Of a stretch of DNA of 51,312 nucleotides, positions 36,933 through 45,795 are shown piece after piece. Source of the DNA: Bacteroidaceae bacterium (lineage in GTDB: Bacteria; Bacteroidota; Bacteroidia; Bacteroidales; Bacteroidaceae); NCBI GenBank assembly GCA_017381475.1, contig JAFOCD010000102.1:1-51312 (forward strand), given 5' to 3'. The position numbers were made by a program, and so were the translations under genes. Under the pieces are notes generated by a model, which did not search any database, was not told the origin of the DNA, and saw only the letters and a program-made list of their open reading frames with translations. Position 1 is the stretch's first letter, and each line of letters begins with the position of its first letter.

Positions 36933-39833
36933 ATGAAAAGATTTACAGCACTTTTGTTATCGTCACTGTTCTTGACAATAACAGTTTTTGCAAATCCTAT
37001 TGACCCCGAAAAGGCCGGCGAGATAGCAAGCGACTTCTGGAATTCGAAATTCCAACATGCACAGGCAGAGCACCTTATATTGCAGTCACCAGCCAAAATG
37101 GCAAAGGCGGGAAGCAGAATCATTATCAAGGAAAACAATCCGCAATACTACATCTACGCTCCCGATAACAACAAGGGATTCATCATCGTGTCGGGCGATG
37201 ATGCACTTGCTCCGGTTATTGGCTATTCAACCGAATACACCGGTGAAAACAGCGAAATGCCGGCAGCACTCGTTGAATGGCTCAACGAATACAGCATGTA
37301 TGTCGATGATGTGCGCGCAGGCAAGGTAACACATGTACAAAAAAGCGCGAAAGCAGGCAAGACAGCCGTTGCCCCTATGTTGCAGACAACCTGGGATCAG
37401 TCGGCACCATACAACAATCTCTGCCCCGAAGTCAATGGCCAGAAGACACCCACAGGCTGTACCGCAACAGCAATGGCACAGATCATGAAATTCCACGAAT
37501 GGCCAATCACCCCAATCAAAGCTATCTACTGGACAAGCAATATCACAGGTAAGAAAGAGAATATTGACCTGACCAAGCGCACATACAACTGGGACAACAT
37601 GCTCCCACACTACCGCAACGGCTACACAGCAGCACAGGCACATGAGGTTGCACAGCTGATGGTCGATGTGGGCAAAGCTATCAACAGCAGCTATTCACCC
37701 GAAGGCACCGGCAGCAATAGCATATACGCACTCAACGCTTTTGTCAACGTTTTCGACTACTCAAAAGCTGCACGCATAATTGAACGCACCGATGTCACAG
37801 AAGATGAGTATGTAACAGCAATCAGAGAGAACCTTGAGGCAAGACAACCGGTGATGAGTGTTGGCTATGGTGTCAACTACGAAGGTGGCCATGCATTCGT
37901 GTTCGATGGTATTGACGAAAATGACATGATACACATCGACTGGGGATGGAGCGGAGCATTCAACGGCTATTTTGACATGACATACATGACACCGGCAGGC
38001 ATAGGCACCGGTGGCGGTACCGGTACATACAATGTGGGACAAGCAATAATCGTCAACATTGCCCCAAGCGCCGAGAACGATGTAAACAACGCCGAACCCG
38101 GCTTGGTTGAGTTCGGCATATACAAGCCGGAAACAACAGAGGACCCTCTTTACAAATACACTGCAAGCTATTCGAACAACACGGCAAAGTTCAAGGTGAG
38201 CGCATTTGTGGCAAACTTTTCACACTCGGCATTCAACAATCTCGAAATTGCCTTGGGTGTAAAAAAGAGCAACGGAACATATCAGATTCTTAAAAATGTA
38301 AAATTTGAAGGATATAGTTTTGAGCCATTAAGATATTTAAGCAGTAATTTTTTCGACTTTGAAATAAACAATTCAAACAAGAATTACTACAACTATCTTG
38401 AAAAAGGAACTCACCAGCTCATGCTGCTTTACAGAAATTCAGACGGAGAACTGACAGAAATAATCAGTGACCAGAACTGCCTTATACTTGATGTAAATGA
38501 GACATCGGCAACACTTCGTCATGCACTGCCCGACATCCACGTCTCATCGGTTGAGCTCACAACGCCTAACCCAAGAATAGGAAGCACCATCAAGTTCAAT
38601 GCAAAGTTCATCAACAAGAACACACACAACTCAAATGTCTTGGTAGTACCAATCATCAACACAATACGCCCCGATGGTTCTGTCGTAAGCGACACATTGA
38701 AAAAGGTTACAAGATTGTTCGAAGTTATCGACAACAGGGATATATATGTAGAATACAACACATCAAACCAGTTCAAGGAAGTTGGAGATTGTTATATCAC
38801 TTTCACATACAACTGGTGTAGCGATTATAGTAAAGCCGGCACATACAACACTTCATTGGCGGAAAGCGTAAGCGGCAAGAGTGATACATTCCCAATCAAT
38901 GAGGAGGCCCCCGGTGGTTCTCCTGCCATAACAGCAATCAATGCATCGGACATCACAAATGGAGCCATTCTGAATGTTTCGGCAACAGTTACCAACCAGA
39001 CCTATGCAGGTTATACCTACTCGGCCGATCTGGCCCTTGTACTGCGCAACACCGCCACCAACCAGACATACACAGTCGCCGAAGGCAAGGCCACAAACTT
39101 GGGCAAAAACATGAAGGTAACGCTCAGCTACAAATCATCCGACTACTTCCCTGCACTGCCTGTCGGCAAATATGAAATAATGGTATGCGAAACAAGCAAC
39201 GACATGAATCCTATTCAACATGATGTCCAAAAAACATTCTCAATCACCGACGGCGAGAATGCTGTTCCATACATCAACGGCAGGACAAGCGTCAGCGACG
39301 CACAGGTAGTTGCCGGTGACAGCGTGGACGTACGCCTGACATTGGGTAGCCACAACGGCACATTTGACGGATATGTGAGAATAAACACCAGCAGCGGCCT
39401 CACTCCAATCCTGAGAAGCAACTATATTCCCGTGACAATTACTGAAGGTGAAAAACTGCAGCTTAATGTTGCCTGCCTTTGTGGTAGCAAGGCCACCATG
39501 GGCAAATGGACATTGGTAATCAAATACTTTGACAAGAACAAGCGCGAACTGGGTACACTATCAAACAACACCATCACATACGCACGCAACGACTACTTCT
39601 GGGTTGGCGACGAAACTGCCATTGAAGAGGTCGAGAGTACTAATGAAGCAGCAGTAAGGGTAAGTGGCAACACCATAACAGTTCCAGGTGAAGCTGTAAC
39701 AACAATCTACAGCACCGACGGCCGTCAGGTTTACCATGGCACAGACAACACTATTGAGGTTGCAAAGGGCATGTACATTGTAACTGTGCAGCACGCTGGC
39801 ACAACCACAGCAAGCAAAATCTTTATAAAATAA
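36933..39833 (+). CDS. C10 family cysteine protease with T9SS sorting domain
   Basis: A 966-residue secreted protease of the streptopain/interpain family. After the signal peptide (to about A20) comes a propeptide (21-140) with the SpeB-type FIIVSGDDALAPVIGYS. The catalytic Cys176 is in PTGCTATAMAQIMKFHEW and His320 in EGGHAFVFDGID, followed by DWGWSG. Several Ig-like beta domains span about 390-880. The last 70 residues, from TIYSTDGRQVYHGTDN through GMYIVTVQHAGTTTASKIFI, form a type A T9SS C-terminal domain, so the protein is exported by type IX secretion and attached or released at the surface. It probably digests host or dietary protein. It could also act on immune proteins, as related enzymes do. 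Confidence 0.93.
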   Translation: MKRFTALLLSSLFLTITVFANPIDPEKAGEIASDFWNSKFQHAQAEHLILQSPAKMAKAGSRIIIKENNPQYYIYAPDNNKGFIIVSGDDALAPVIGYSTEYTGENSEMPAALVEWLNEYSMYVDDVRAGKVTHVQKSAKAGKTAVAPMLQTTWDQSAPYNNLCPEVNGQKTPTGCTATAMAQIMKFHEWPITPIKAIYWTSNITGKKENIDLTKRTYNWDNMLPHYRNGYTAAQAHEVAQLMVDVGKAINSSYSPEGTGSNSIYALNAFVNVFDYSKAARIIERTDVTEDEYVTAIRENLEARQPVMSVGYGVNYEGGHAFVFDGIDENDMIHIDWGWSGAFNGYFDMTYMTPAGIGTGGGTGTYNVGQAIIVNIAPSAENDVNNAEPGLVEFGIYKPETTEDPLYKYTASYSNNTAKFKVSAFVANFSHSAFNNLEIALGVKKSNGTYQILKNVKFEGYSFEPLRYLSSNFFDFEINNSNKNYYNYLEKGTHQLMLLYRNSDGELTEIISDQNCLILDVNETSATLRHALPDIHVSSVELTTPNPRIGSTIKFNAKFINKNTHNSNVLVVPIINTIRPDGSVVSDTLKKVTRLFEVIDNRDIYVEYNTSNQFKEVGDCYITFTYNWCSDYSKAGTYNTSLAESVSGKSDTFPINEEAPGGSPAITAINASDITNGAILNVSATVTNQTYAGYTYSADLALVLRNTATNQTYTVAEGKATNLGKNMKVTLSYKSSDYFPALPVGKYEIMVCETSNDMNPIQHDVQKTFSITDGENAVPYINGRTSVSDAQVVAGDSVDVRLTLGSHNGTFDGYVRINTSSGLTPILRSNYIPVTITEGEKLQLNVACLCGSKATMGKWTLVIKYFDKNKRELGTLSNNTITYARNDYFWVGDETAIEEVESTNEAAVRVSGNTITVPGEAVTTIYSTDGRQVYHGTDNTIEVAKGMYIVTVQHAGTTTASKIFIK

Positions 39834-39853
39834 CCATACTTGAAACTATTGAA

Positions 39854-39886
39854 ACAGACGGGCAGGCACAAAACCTGTCCGTCTGT
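39854..39886 (+). terminator. Terminator after the C10 protease gene
   Basis: A strong hairpin: ACAGACGG with CCGTCTGT, continued by CAGG/CCTG, loop CACAAAA. The downstream T-tract is weak (GCATTTAT), so efficiency is uncertain. Confidence 0.7.
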
Positions 39887-39906
39887 GCATTTATACTACT
39901 AAAAAA

Positions 39907-39937
39907 TTGCTTGATTGCACAGTAAAGGTTATTTTCG
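39907..39937 (+). promoter_or_regulatory. Hydrolase gene promoter (TTCG variant)
   Basis: ATTG (TTG at 39907-39909), 20-bp spacer, TATTTTCG at 39930-39937. The ATG lies 18 nt downstream. Confidence 0.65.
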
Positions 39938-39955
39938 CACAAAATATCAAACACG

Positions 39956-41323
39956 ATGAAAAGAATAATAGTATCGGCATTCATCGCCATTGCTGCATTT
40001 GTAGCCAGTGCAAGCGACTGCAATCCAAAGAGTGTATCCAAGAGCAAGACAAAGAAAATCAGCACATATTTCTCAAAGGTACTCAAAGGCGAGAACATCA
40101 ATTACAAAGGAACGGACAAGATAAAAACCGAAGATATTGACGCTGTACGCAAAGCGGTATGGACTTGCTGGAGCAACGCTGTAAATTCACTCGACGAGGA
40201 GAAGTTGATTGCACCGTTCGCCACCGATGAACCGCGCGACACGGGCTACTGGAAACTCCCCGAGCACCTCGAGGAGCATGCCATAATGCCCTATTATTTC
40301 ATAAAAAAGGGCGAGCAACCACAAGCCGGCTATCCGCTTTTCCTTTACATGCATGGTTCGGGCGAGAAGAACCGCGAGTGGGAAGCCGGTATACGCCTTT
40401 GCAGCAGCTATGACGATGCACCATCACTGCATTTCATTCCACAGATACCTAACGGATATGGCGAGCTCTACCGCTGGGCTATCCAAAGCAAGCAGTGGGC
40501 CTGGGAAAAACTCCTGCGCCTTGCTTTCGTGAATGAGAATATCGACGCAAACAGAATCTATTTCTATGGTATCTCTGAGGGTGGCTACGGCAGCCAGCGA
40601 CTTGCATCGTTCTATGCCGACTACCTTGCCGGAGCAGGCCCCATGGCTGGAGGTGAACCGCTGAAAAATGCCCCGATGGAAAACCTCGCAAACATAGCAT
40701 TCGCTTTGCGAACCGGCGAAATGGATTATGGCTTTGCACGCAATGCAATGACCTATAATGCAGCACTCACAATTGACAGTCTTGCAAAGATGCGCCCCGG
40801 ACTGTACAACCATTTCATCGAACTTATTCCCAACATGGGACACAGCATCAACTATGAGAAGACCACTCCATGGCTCAAGCAGCACAGTCGCAATGCACAC
40901 CCCACATATTTCTACTGGGAGGATTATGACATGTACGGCCGCCACCGCACAGGTTTCTACAACCTGAAGGTCAACGAGACATCGCGCAACAACGACGAGG
41001 AGCGTAGCTGCTACGAGGTGAGCATCGCCGACAACACCGTAACCCTCACGGTGCAGAATGTGACATACACAACCACACAGCTCATATACAACATCCCCAT
41101 GTTCTTCTCAAAGAGCTATGCGCCTGCGACCAAGGGCAAGGTGACAATTTACCTGAGCGAGAAGCTGTTCGACTTTACAAGACCCGTCAAGGTCATTGTA
41201 AACGGCAACGAGGCTTTCAACGGCATTGTGACTCCAAGCATGAAGGCCATGGCCGAGAGCTGTGCCGAATATTTTGACCCGGAACGAGTGTTCCCCGCCG
41301 AAATCACTGTTGATATAAAATAA
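39956..41323 (+). CDS. Secreted alpha/beta-hydrolase
   Basis: A 455-residue secreted protein (signal peptide MKRIIVSAFIAIAAFVASAS). The alpha/beta-hydrolase domain covers about residues 110-330: the oxyanion-strand region YPLFLYMHGSGEKNREWE, the nucleophile elbow YGISEGGYG, and a likely catalytic His in NMGHSINYE. The C-terminal 120 residues form a separate beta-rich domain ending FPAEITVDIK. The fold resembles PHB-depolymerase/feruloyl-esterase-like secreted esterases, so ester hydrolysis is likely, but the substrate is unknown. It lacks a T9SS tail. It has its own promoter 120 nt after the C10 protease gene, which may reflect a shared nutritional role. Confidence 0.8.
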   Translation: MKRIIVSAFIAIAAFVASASDCNPKSVSKSKTKKISTYFSKVLKGENINYKGTDKIKTEDIDAVRKAVWTCWSNAVNSLDEEKLIAPFATDEPRDTGYWKLPEHLEEHAIMPYYFIKKGEQPQAGYPLFLYMHGSGEKNREWEAGIRLCSSYDDAPSLHFIPQIPNGYGELYRWAIQSKQWAWEKLLRLAFVNENIDANRIYFYGISEGGYGSQRLASFYADYLAGAGPMAGGEPLKNAPMENLANIAFALRTGEMDYGFARNAMTYNAALTIDSLAKMRPGLYNHFIELIPNMGHSINYEKTTPWLKQHSRNAHPTYFYWEDYDMYGRHRTGFYNLKVNETSRNNDEERSCYEVSIADNTVTLTVQNVTYTTTQLIYNIPMFFSKSYAPATKGKVTIYLSEKLFDFTRPVKVIVNGNEAFNGIVTPSMKAMAESCAEYFDPERVFPAEITVDIK

Positions 41324-41338
41324 CAGTGGCTGCGGCAA

Positions 41339-41370
41339 TTTGCACAATGGCGTTTTTTTGACTATCTTCG
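41339..41370 (+). promoter_or_regulatory. recR operon promoter (TTCG variant)
   Basis: TTTG (41339-41342), 20-bp spacer, TATCTTCG (41363-41370), 28 nt before the recR ATG. It has a perfect -33 and spacing, with C in place of T in the -7 box. Confidence 0.75.
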
Positions 41371-41397
41371 CACCGCCTTTATGCAAAGCATTAACAG

Positions 41398-42018
41398 ATG
41401 AACCAGGAATACCCATCAGCACTTTTGGAACGGGCAGTGAAGGAGTTCTCCAAACTGCCGGGCATCGGACGCAAGACAGCGACACGCCTTGTGCTCCATT
41501 TGTTACGCAAGAAAGAGGAGGAGGTCGAAGGGTTCTCATCTGCAATGATAACACTGAAGCGCGAGGCAAAATACTGCAAGGAGTGCCACAGCATATCGGA
41601 CACCGACATATGCCCCATCTGCGCCAATCCTTTGCGAGACCACAGCATTATTTGCGTAGTGGAAAACATACAGGATGTAATGGCTGTCGAGAATACAATG
41701 CAGTTCAAGGGAGTATACCATGTGCTTGGCGGTGTGATATCTCCAATGGACGGCGTTTCGCCAAGCGACCTGCAGATAAACAGCCTCATCGAACGCGTTG
41801 CAACGGGAGAGGTCAAGGAGGTAATACTTGCTCTCAGTTCAACAATGGAGGGCGACACAACCAACTTCTACATCTACCGCAAGCTGCAACAGTATGATGT
41901 AAAACTATCGGTAATTGCACGTGGAATCTCTGTAGGTGATGAACTGGAATACACCGACGAGGTTACACTAGGCAGTTCAATAATTAACCGCCGGCCATTC
42001 ACCGGCAAAACATTCTAA
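41398..42018 (+). CDS. recR: Recombination mediator RecR
   Basis: RecR works with RecO (and RecF) to load RecA on gapped DNA. The 206-residue protein has the N-terminal helix-hairpin-helix ([17 protein letters not shown]), the zinc finger ([16 protein letters not shown]), the Toprim domain ([16 protein letters not shown], then [11 protein letters not shown]), and the C-terminal [24 protein letters not shown] Walker-B region, here in [19 protein letters not shown]. All are intact. It opens a four-gene rightward operon with a membrane protein, a glycosyltransferase and a GNAT. The gene order recR, membrane protein, GT2, GNAT is familiar from Bacteroidales. Confidence 0.96.
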   Translation: MNQEYPSALLERAVKEFSKLPGIGRKTATRLVLHLLRKKEEEVEGFSSAMITLKREAKYCKECHSISDTDICPICANPLRDHSIICVVENIQDVMAVENTMQFKGVYHVLGGVISPMDGVSPSDLQINSLIERVATGEVKEVILALSSTMEGDTTNFYIYRKLQQYDVKLSVIARGISVGDELEYTDEVTLGSSIINRRPFTGKTF

Positions 42019-42022
42019 TACC

Positions 42023-42472
42023 ATGAACAAGGAAAATGTACTGAAATCACTAAGATTCAACTTTATCACATCAATATTCTCGGCAATAATAGCCATAGCA
42101 GCCTTTGAAACAGGCTACCTCACCAAAGGTGTACTCGCGTTCAACCTTAACGAACAGGATATCTACTATGTCGAGGTACTCTCAATCATAACCACCATTG
42201 CAATTGTGCCGTTCTCCCTGAAATTGTTCAGCCGTTCAATGAACAAGGCTGCCGGGCTCGACAACAACGCAATATTGAAGCTCTATGGCAAGAAAAGCAT
42301 ACAGCGCATGTTCCTGCTTTTCATATCACTGGTAATAAACATATTTGTATATTACGGCGTGCAATATGACGGAGCTTTGTATTGCGCTATCGTAAGCCTT
42401 GGCGCGCTCATTTACAGTTACCCTACAGAAAAGGTTCTCAACGAGTATCTCGACAGCAACAATACAAAATAA
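42023..42472 (+). CDS. Small conserved membrane protein
   Basis: A 149-residue protein without a recognisable family motif. It has about four hydrophobic helices (FITSIFSAIIAIAAFETGY, VEVLSIITTIAIVPFSLKL, MFLLFISLVINIFVYYGV, LYCAIVSLGALIYSYP), so it is an inner-membrane protein. It starts 4 nt after the recR stop and ends 6 nt before the GT2 gene, indicating tight co-expression. Small membrane partners of glycosyltransferases exist, but that role is only a guess. Confidence 0.75.
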   Translation: MNKENVLKSLRFNFITSIFSAIIAIAAFETGYLTKGVLAFNLNEQDIYYVEVLSIITTIAIVPFSLKLFSRSMNKAAGLDNNAILKLYGKKSIQRMFLLFISLVINIFVYYGVQYDGALYCAIVSLGALIYSYPTEKVLNEYLDSNNTK

Positions 42473-42478
42473 AAGAGC

Positions 42479-43678
42479 ATGAAGCTGTCGGTAATCATAG
42501 TCAACTACAATGTAAAATATTTCCTCGAGCAGTGCCTTAATTCGCTTGAGCAGGCCGCTGAAGGCATCAGCCACGAGGTGATAGTAGTCGACAATGCATC
42601 GACCGACGCATCAACCGAATACATCACATCACGCTTCCCGAATGTAAAATGGATGGCATGCAAGGAGAATAACGGTTTCTCTAAAGGAAACAACATTGCA
42701 TTTGCACAGGCAAAAGGCGAGTACCTGCTCATGCTCAACCCCGACACCATTGTCACAAAGGAAGCTATAGAAGGCTGTATATCGTTCATGGACGCACATG
42801 CCGATACCGGTGCATGTGGCGTATATATGCTACGCACTGACGGCTCCTTCGCACCCGAATCACGCCGTGCACTGCCAACGCCATTCGTGGCATTCTGCAA
42901 GATGTCGGGACTCTCAAAGCTGTTCCCAAAATCACGCACTTTCGGACGCTACTACATGCAATACCTCGACAAGAACGAGGAGAACCCCATTGAGATAATA
43001 TCGGGAGCATACATGATGCTACGTCACAGCACAATCAAAGAGACAGGAACACTCGACGAGGACTTCTTTATGTATGGCGAGGACATCGACCTTTCATACC
43101 GCATACTGAAACAAGGCTACTCCAATTACTTCCTGCCGCTCAAGATACTGCACTACAAAGGCGAGAGCACAAACAAAAGCTCATACAGGTATGTACACAC
43201 CTTTTACCGCGCAATGCAGCTCTTCTTCAAGAAACACTACTCACACTACTCGTTCCTGGTGAGCCTGCCGATAAACATGGCAATCTGGAGCAAGGCCGTA
43301 CTTGCATACATAGGCAACCAATTCTGCCACCGCAAGCTACAGGAACTACCACCGATAAACTGCGTTGTAATAGGCAATGCCACCACAATAGACGAGGTGG
43401 GAATCATACTGCGAGAGAAACAGAAGAACGGCAACCACAAGTTCTTTGAAGGCAATGAGACAACAATGCCACAGGGACACCTAAGCAAGGGAATTGACAC
43501 CACAGGATGCAATACAGTGGTCTATGACACCGACGCATACAGCTACAGCACAATCCTTGAGCTGCTGCACAACACAGGCGGCAAGAGGTTACGCCTTGCA
43601 ACATATTCCACAAGAACAAAGAAACTCATAACCGAGGACGCAGTCTTTGATTATGGACAGACAGCACAGGAGAAATGA
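42479..43678 (+). CDS. GT2 family glycosyltransferase with an extra C-terminal domain
   Basis: A 399-residue protein. The N-terminal GT-A domain has SVIIVNYNVKYFLEQCLNSL, the nucleotide-binding VDNASTDAS, LMLNPDT (DXD-like), and the acceptor-side DEDFFMYGEDIDLSYRI, the pattern of rhamnosyltransferase-like GT2 enzymes. Residues about 285-399 form an additional domain starting INCVVIGNATTIDEVGII, which looks Rossmann-like and is not part of the catalytic core. It probably makes cell-surface polysaccharide or glycolipid; donor and acceptor are unknown. It follows the membrane protein by 6 nt and overlaps the GNAT gene as ATGA. Confidence 0.88.
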   Translation: MKLSVIIVNYNVKYFLEQCLNSLEQAAEGISHEVIVVDNASTDASTEYITSRFPNVKWMACKENNGFSKGNNIAFAQAKGEYLLMLNPDTIVTKEAIEGCISFMDAHADTGACGVYMLRTDGSFAPESRRALPTPFVAFCKMSGLSKLFPKSRTFGRYYMQYLDKNEENPIEIISGAYMMLRHSTIKETGTLDEDFFMYGEDIDLSYRILKQGYSNYFLPLKILHYKGESTNKSSYRYVHTFYRAMQLFFKKHYSHYSFLVSLPINMAIWSKAVLAYIGNQFCHRKLQELPPINCVVIGNATTIDEVGIILREKQKNGNHKFFEGNETTMPQGHLSKGIDTTGCNTVVYDTDAYSYSTILELLHNTGGKRLRLATYSTRTKKLITEDAVFDYGQTAQEK

Positions 43679-44202
43679 ACGGAACTTGGCTGAAAAACGA
43701 CAGGATTACATTGCGCTCACCCGAACCCGAGGATCTGGAGCTTATGTATGCAATGGAAAACGACACAACGCTGTGGAGCGTCGGTAACGCCACACTCCCC
43801 TATTCCCGCTACACACTGCGTTCTTACCTTGAACAAAGCCGCCAGGACCTTTTCATCGAGCATCAGGCGCGTTTTGTCATTGAGCTTGCAGACGGAGAAG
43901 CCGCCGGCATGATTGACCTTGCCGAATATGACCCATTGAACAGCCGTGCCGAGGTATGCATAGGGCTGCTTGGCCGATACCGTGGCAAAGGCATTGCAAC
44001 AGAAACCATGCAACTGTTGTGCGAATACGCATTCAAGAAACTCCACATACACCAACTCTATGCCTATGTTCCACAGTGGAACAACGAAAGTATTGCACTT
44101 TTTGAGAAAAACGGCTTTAAAAAAAGCGCATTGCTCCGCCATTGGCAACGGAACGAAAACGGCTATAACGATGTATTTTTGATGCAAAAAATCGCAGAAT
44201 AA
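43675..44202 (+). CDS. GNAT family N-acetyltransferase
   Basis: A 175-residue acetyltransferase. The acetyl-CoA-binding motif A is clear in GLLGRYRGKGIATETMQLL, preceded by strand RAEVCIGL and followed by the YAYVPQWNNESIALFEKNGF segment usual in RimJ/SpeG-like enzymes. The start of the protein (LRSPEPEDLELMYAMEND) is also typical of the RimJ/RimL group. The substrate is unknown: an amino sugar, a polyamine or a protein N-terminus are all possible. Translational coupling to the GT2 gene by a 4-nt overlap favours, but does not prove, a sugar-related substrate. Confidence 0.88.
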   Translation: MNGTWLKNDRITLRSPEPEDLELMYAMENDTTLWSVGNATLPYSRYTLRSYLEQSRQDLFIEHQARFVIELADGEAAGMIDLAEYDPLNSRAEVCIGLLGRYRGKGIATETMQLLCEYAFKKLHIHQLYAYVPQWNNESIALFEKNGFKKSALLRHWQRNENGYNDVFLMQKIAE

Positions 44203-44263
44203 GGGGATTTTTGACGCAAAAAGCAAAAAAAATCACATTTTCTTGAAAAAAAACCGCAAAAAG

Positions 44264-44294
44264 TTTGCAGGTTCAAAAAAAAGCCCTACCTTTG
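44264..44294 (+). promoter_or_regulatory. tRNA-Asp promoter
   Basis: TTTG (44264-44267), 19-bp spacer, TACCTTTG (44287-44294). The -7 octamer is identical to that of tRNA-Cys. Transcription would start about 38 nt before the tRNA. Confidence 0.82.
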
Positions 44295-44338
44295 CACTCG
44301 CTTTGAGACACAAACAAAGCAGAAAACTTTGAAATATT

Positions 44339-44412
44339 GGTGCGTTAGTTCAGTTGGTTAGAATACATGCCTGTCACGCATGGGGTCACGGGTTCGAGTC
44401 CCGTACGCACCG
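44339..44412 (+). tRNA. tRNA-Asp (anticodon GUC)
   Basis: A 74-nt cloverleaf: acceptor GGTGCGT pairs with ACGCACC, discriminator G73 (Asp identity), anticodon loop CTGTCAC giving GTC, and T-arm GGTTCGAGTCC. CCA is not encoded. An integrase gene follows within 240 nt, so the 3' end is the likely attachment site of the element to the right. Confidence 0.96.
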
Positions 44413-44421
44413 CTTAATTAG

Positions 44422-44456
44422 AAATCGGACTTATCAAAAAAAGGTCCGATTTTTTC
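44422..44456 (+). terminator. tRNA-Asp terminator
   Basis: The 9-bp stem AAATCGGAC/GTCCGATTT with a 13-nt A-rich loop, followed by a T-run, ends about 40 nt after the tRNA. It separates tRNA transcription from the element. Confidence 0.82.
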
Positions 44457-44542
44457 GTTTATTATCAGGACTTTACGGATAACTTATTGAAATTTACTTG
44501 CTTGCGAGGTTGAAAAAAATTATCAACATCAGCAAGAGTTGT

Positions 44543-44622
44543 GGACATTAGCGGACAAAAAAGGACAGAAAAGGACAAAATGCGCTACCAAAATGCGCTA
44601 CCAAATCCAAAATGCGCTACCA
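44543..44622 (+). repeat. Two families of short direct repeats before the integrase
   Basis: GGACA occurs at 44543, 44553, 44563 and 44573, exactly 10 bp apart. It is followed by three copies of TGCGCTACCA at 44581, 44594 and 44613. They sit between tRNA-Asp and the integrase start, where recombinase arm-type or excisionase sites are expected. Confidence 0.8.
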
Positions 44623-44646
44623 CTTTTGCACAAAACGCAAGAAAGT

Positions 44647-45795
44647 ATGACACGAAAATGTGTTTCTGCGGTTTTTGACCGTAAAAAAATGTTAAAAGTT
44701 AAGGGGACTGCAAAAGTAGAGCTTCAAATTAGACTCACACGAGATTGCAGAAAATATGTTACCCTCTGCGAATTGTCTGCCCTCGAATGGAAAAAATTTG
44801 AAAAAAGTCAAGAATTGGCTTTTGAAATACAGAAAAGAGAGGACATCGTAACTGCAATGCGCGTATTAGGTGAGGAAATGACACTCGAAAACCTAAACAA
44901 GCGACTCGGAATAGAAGAAACTCCCAAAGAAGCAAAAAAGAAGGAACAACCCGTTAAAGAGGAAAAAACGACCTTCATTGACTATGTTCGAGACGCTGTA
45001 GCAAAAGAGCGCATCAAGGAGTACACCAAGCAGCAGAAAATGGTAACACTCAAAGCTCTTATAGACTTTGGTAAAATTGTCGATTTCGACGACCTGACTC
45101 CAAACAACCTTATTGACTTTGATGCGTGGCTCCGTGCTGACGGAACAAGAGGAGACACCACAATCCACAACTACCACAAGAGACTCAAAATATATGTGCG
45201 CCAGGTGTACGAAAGAGGGCTTATCCCTCGTAACCCTTACGCAAGCGTAAAATTCCCACGAGGTAGATATAAGGAAAGGACACCACTCACCGAAAAGGAA
45301 CTCAACTTGCTACGAGGACTGCGAGTACCGCCCAAAGAAGAAAAGGTACGCGACCTTTTCATCTTTGCAGCTTATACCGGACTTGCGTTCTGCGATGTGA
45401 TGCTCTTTGACTTTGCAGAAATGACTGTAAAAAGTGGTGATATGTACTTCATAAATGGTGCAAGATTGAAAACAGGCACAAACTTCTACACACCTATCTT
45501 TGCACCGGCAATGGAGGTGTTGGAGAAATACAAGTACAGATTGCCACGAATAACCAACCAAAAAGCAAATGATTACCTGCATTTGCTTGAGAGCAGGGCA
45601 AACCTAAAAAAGTCATTGACTTTCCACGTAGCCCGACACACATTCGCGACAATATCACTTGCTCACGATATACCAATAGAAAATGTTGCACGTATGCTTG
45701 GGCACAAAGACATACGCACAACACAGCTCTACGCAAAGGTGCTCAAATCAACCATAGAGCGACACGCAACCAACCTTTCAAAGGTGTTCATTTAA
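44647..45795 (+). CDS. int: Tyrosine recombinase (integrase)
   Basis: A 382-residue integrase from the ATG at 44647. The open frame to 44539 crosses the direct repeats and is unlikely to be coding. The N-terminal arm-binding-like region (TAKVELQIRLTRDCRKYVTL) is typical of Bacteroidota integrases, the core-binding domain follows at about 110-215, and the catalytic domain covers about 225-382. The motifs are YTGLAFCDV where most recombinases have Arg I (here Ala), Lys in ARLKTGTNF, HVARHTF (His-x-x-Arg II), LGHKDIRTTQLY with the nucleophile Tyr, and YAKV. Absence of Arg I is known in some Bacteroides recombinases such as IntDOT. It probably integrates the element at tRNA-Asp. Its stop overlaps the convergent tail gene by 8 nt. 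Confidence 0.92.
   Translation: MTRKCVSAVFDRKKMLKVKGTAKVELQIRLTRDCRKYVTLCELSALEWKKFEKSQELAFEIQKREDIVTAMRVLGEEMTLENLNKRLGIEETPKEAKKKEQPVKEEKTTFIDYVRDAVAKERIKEYTKQQKMVTLKALIDFGKIVDFDDLTPNNLIDFDAWLRADGTRGDTTIHNYHKRLKIYVRQVYERGLIPRNPYASVKFPRGRYKERTPLTEKELNLLRGLRVPPKEEKVRDLFIFAAYTGLAFCDVMLFDFAEMTVKSGDMYFINGARLKTGTNFYTPIFAPAMEVLEKYKYRLPRITNQKANDYLHLLESRANLKKSLTFHVARHTFATISLAHDIPIENVARMLGHKDIRTTQLYAKVLKSTIERHATNLSKVFI

Noticed and set aside
44539..44646. N-terminal extension of the integrase
   Set aside because: The extra codons cross the direct repeats and are not typical of integrases, so the ATG at 44647 is preferred.
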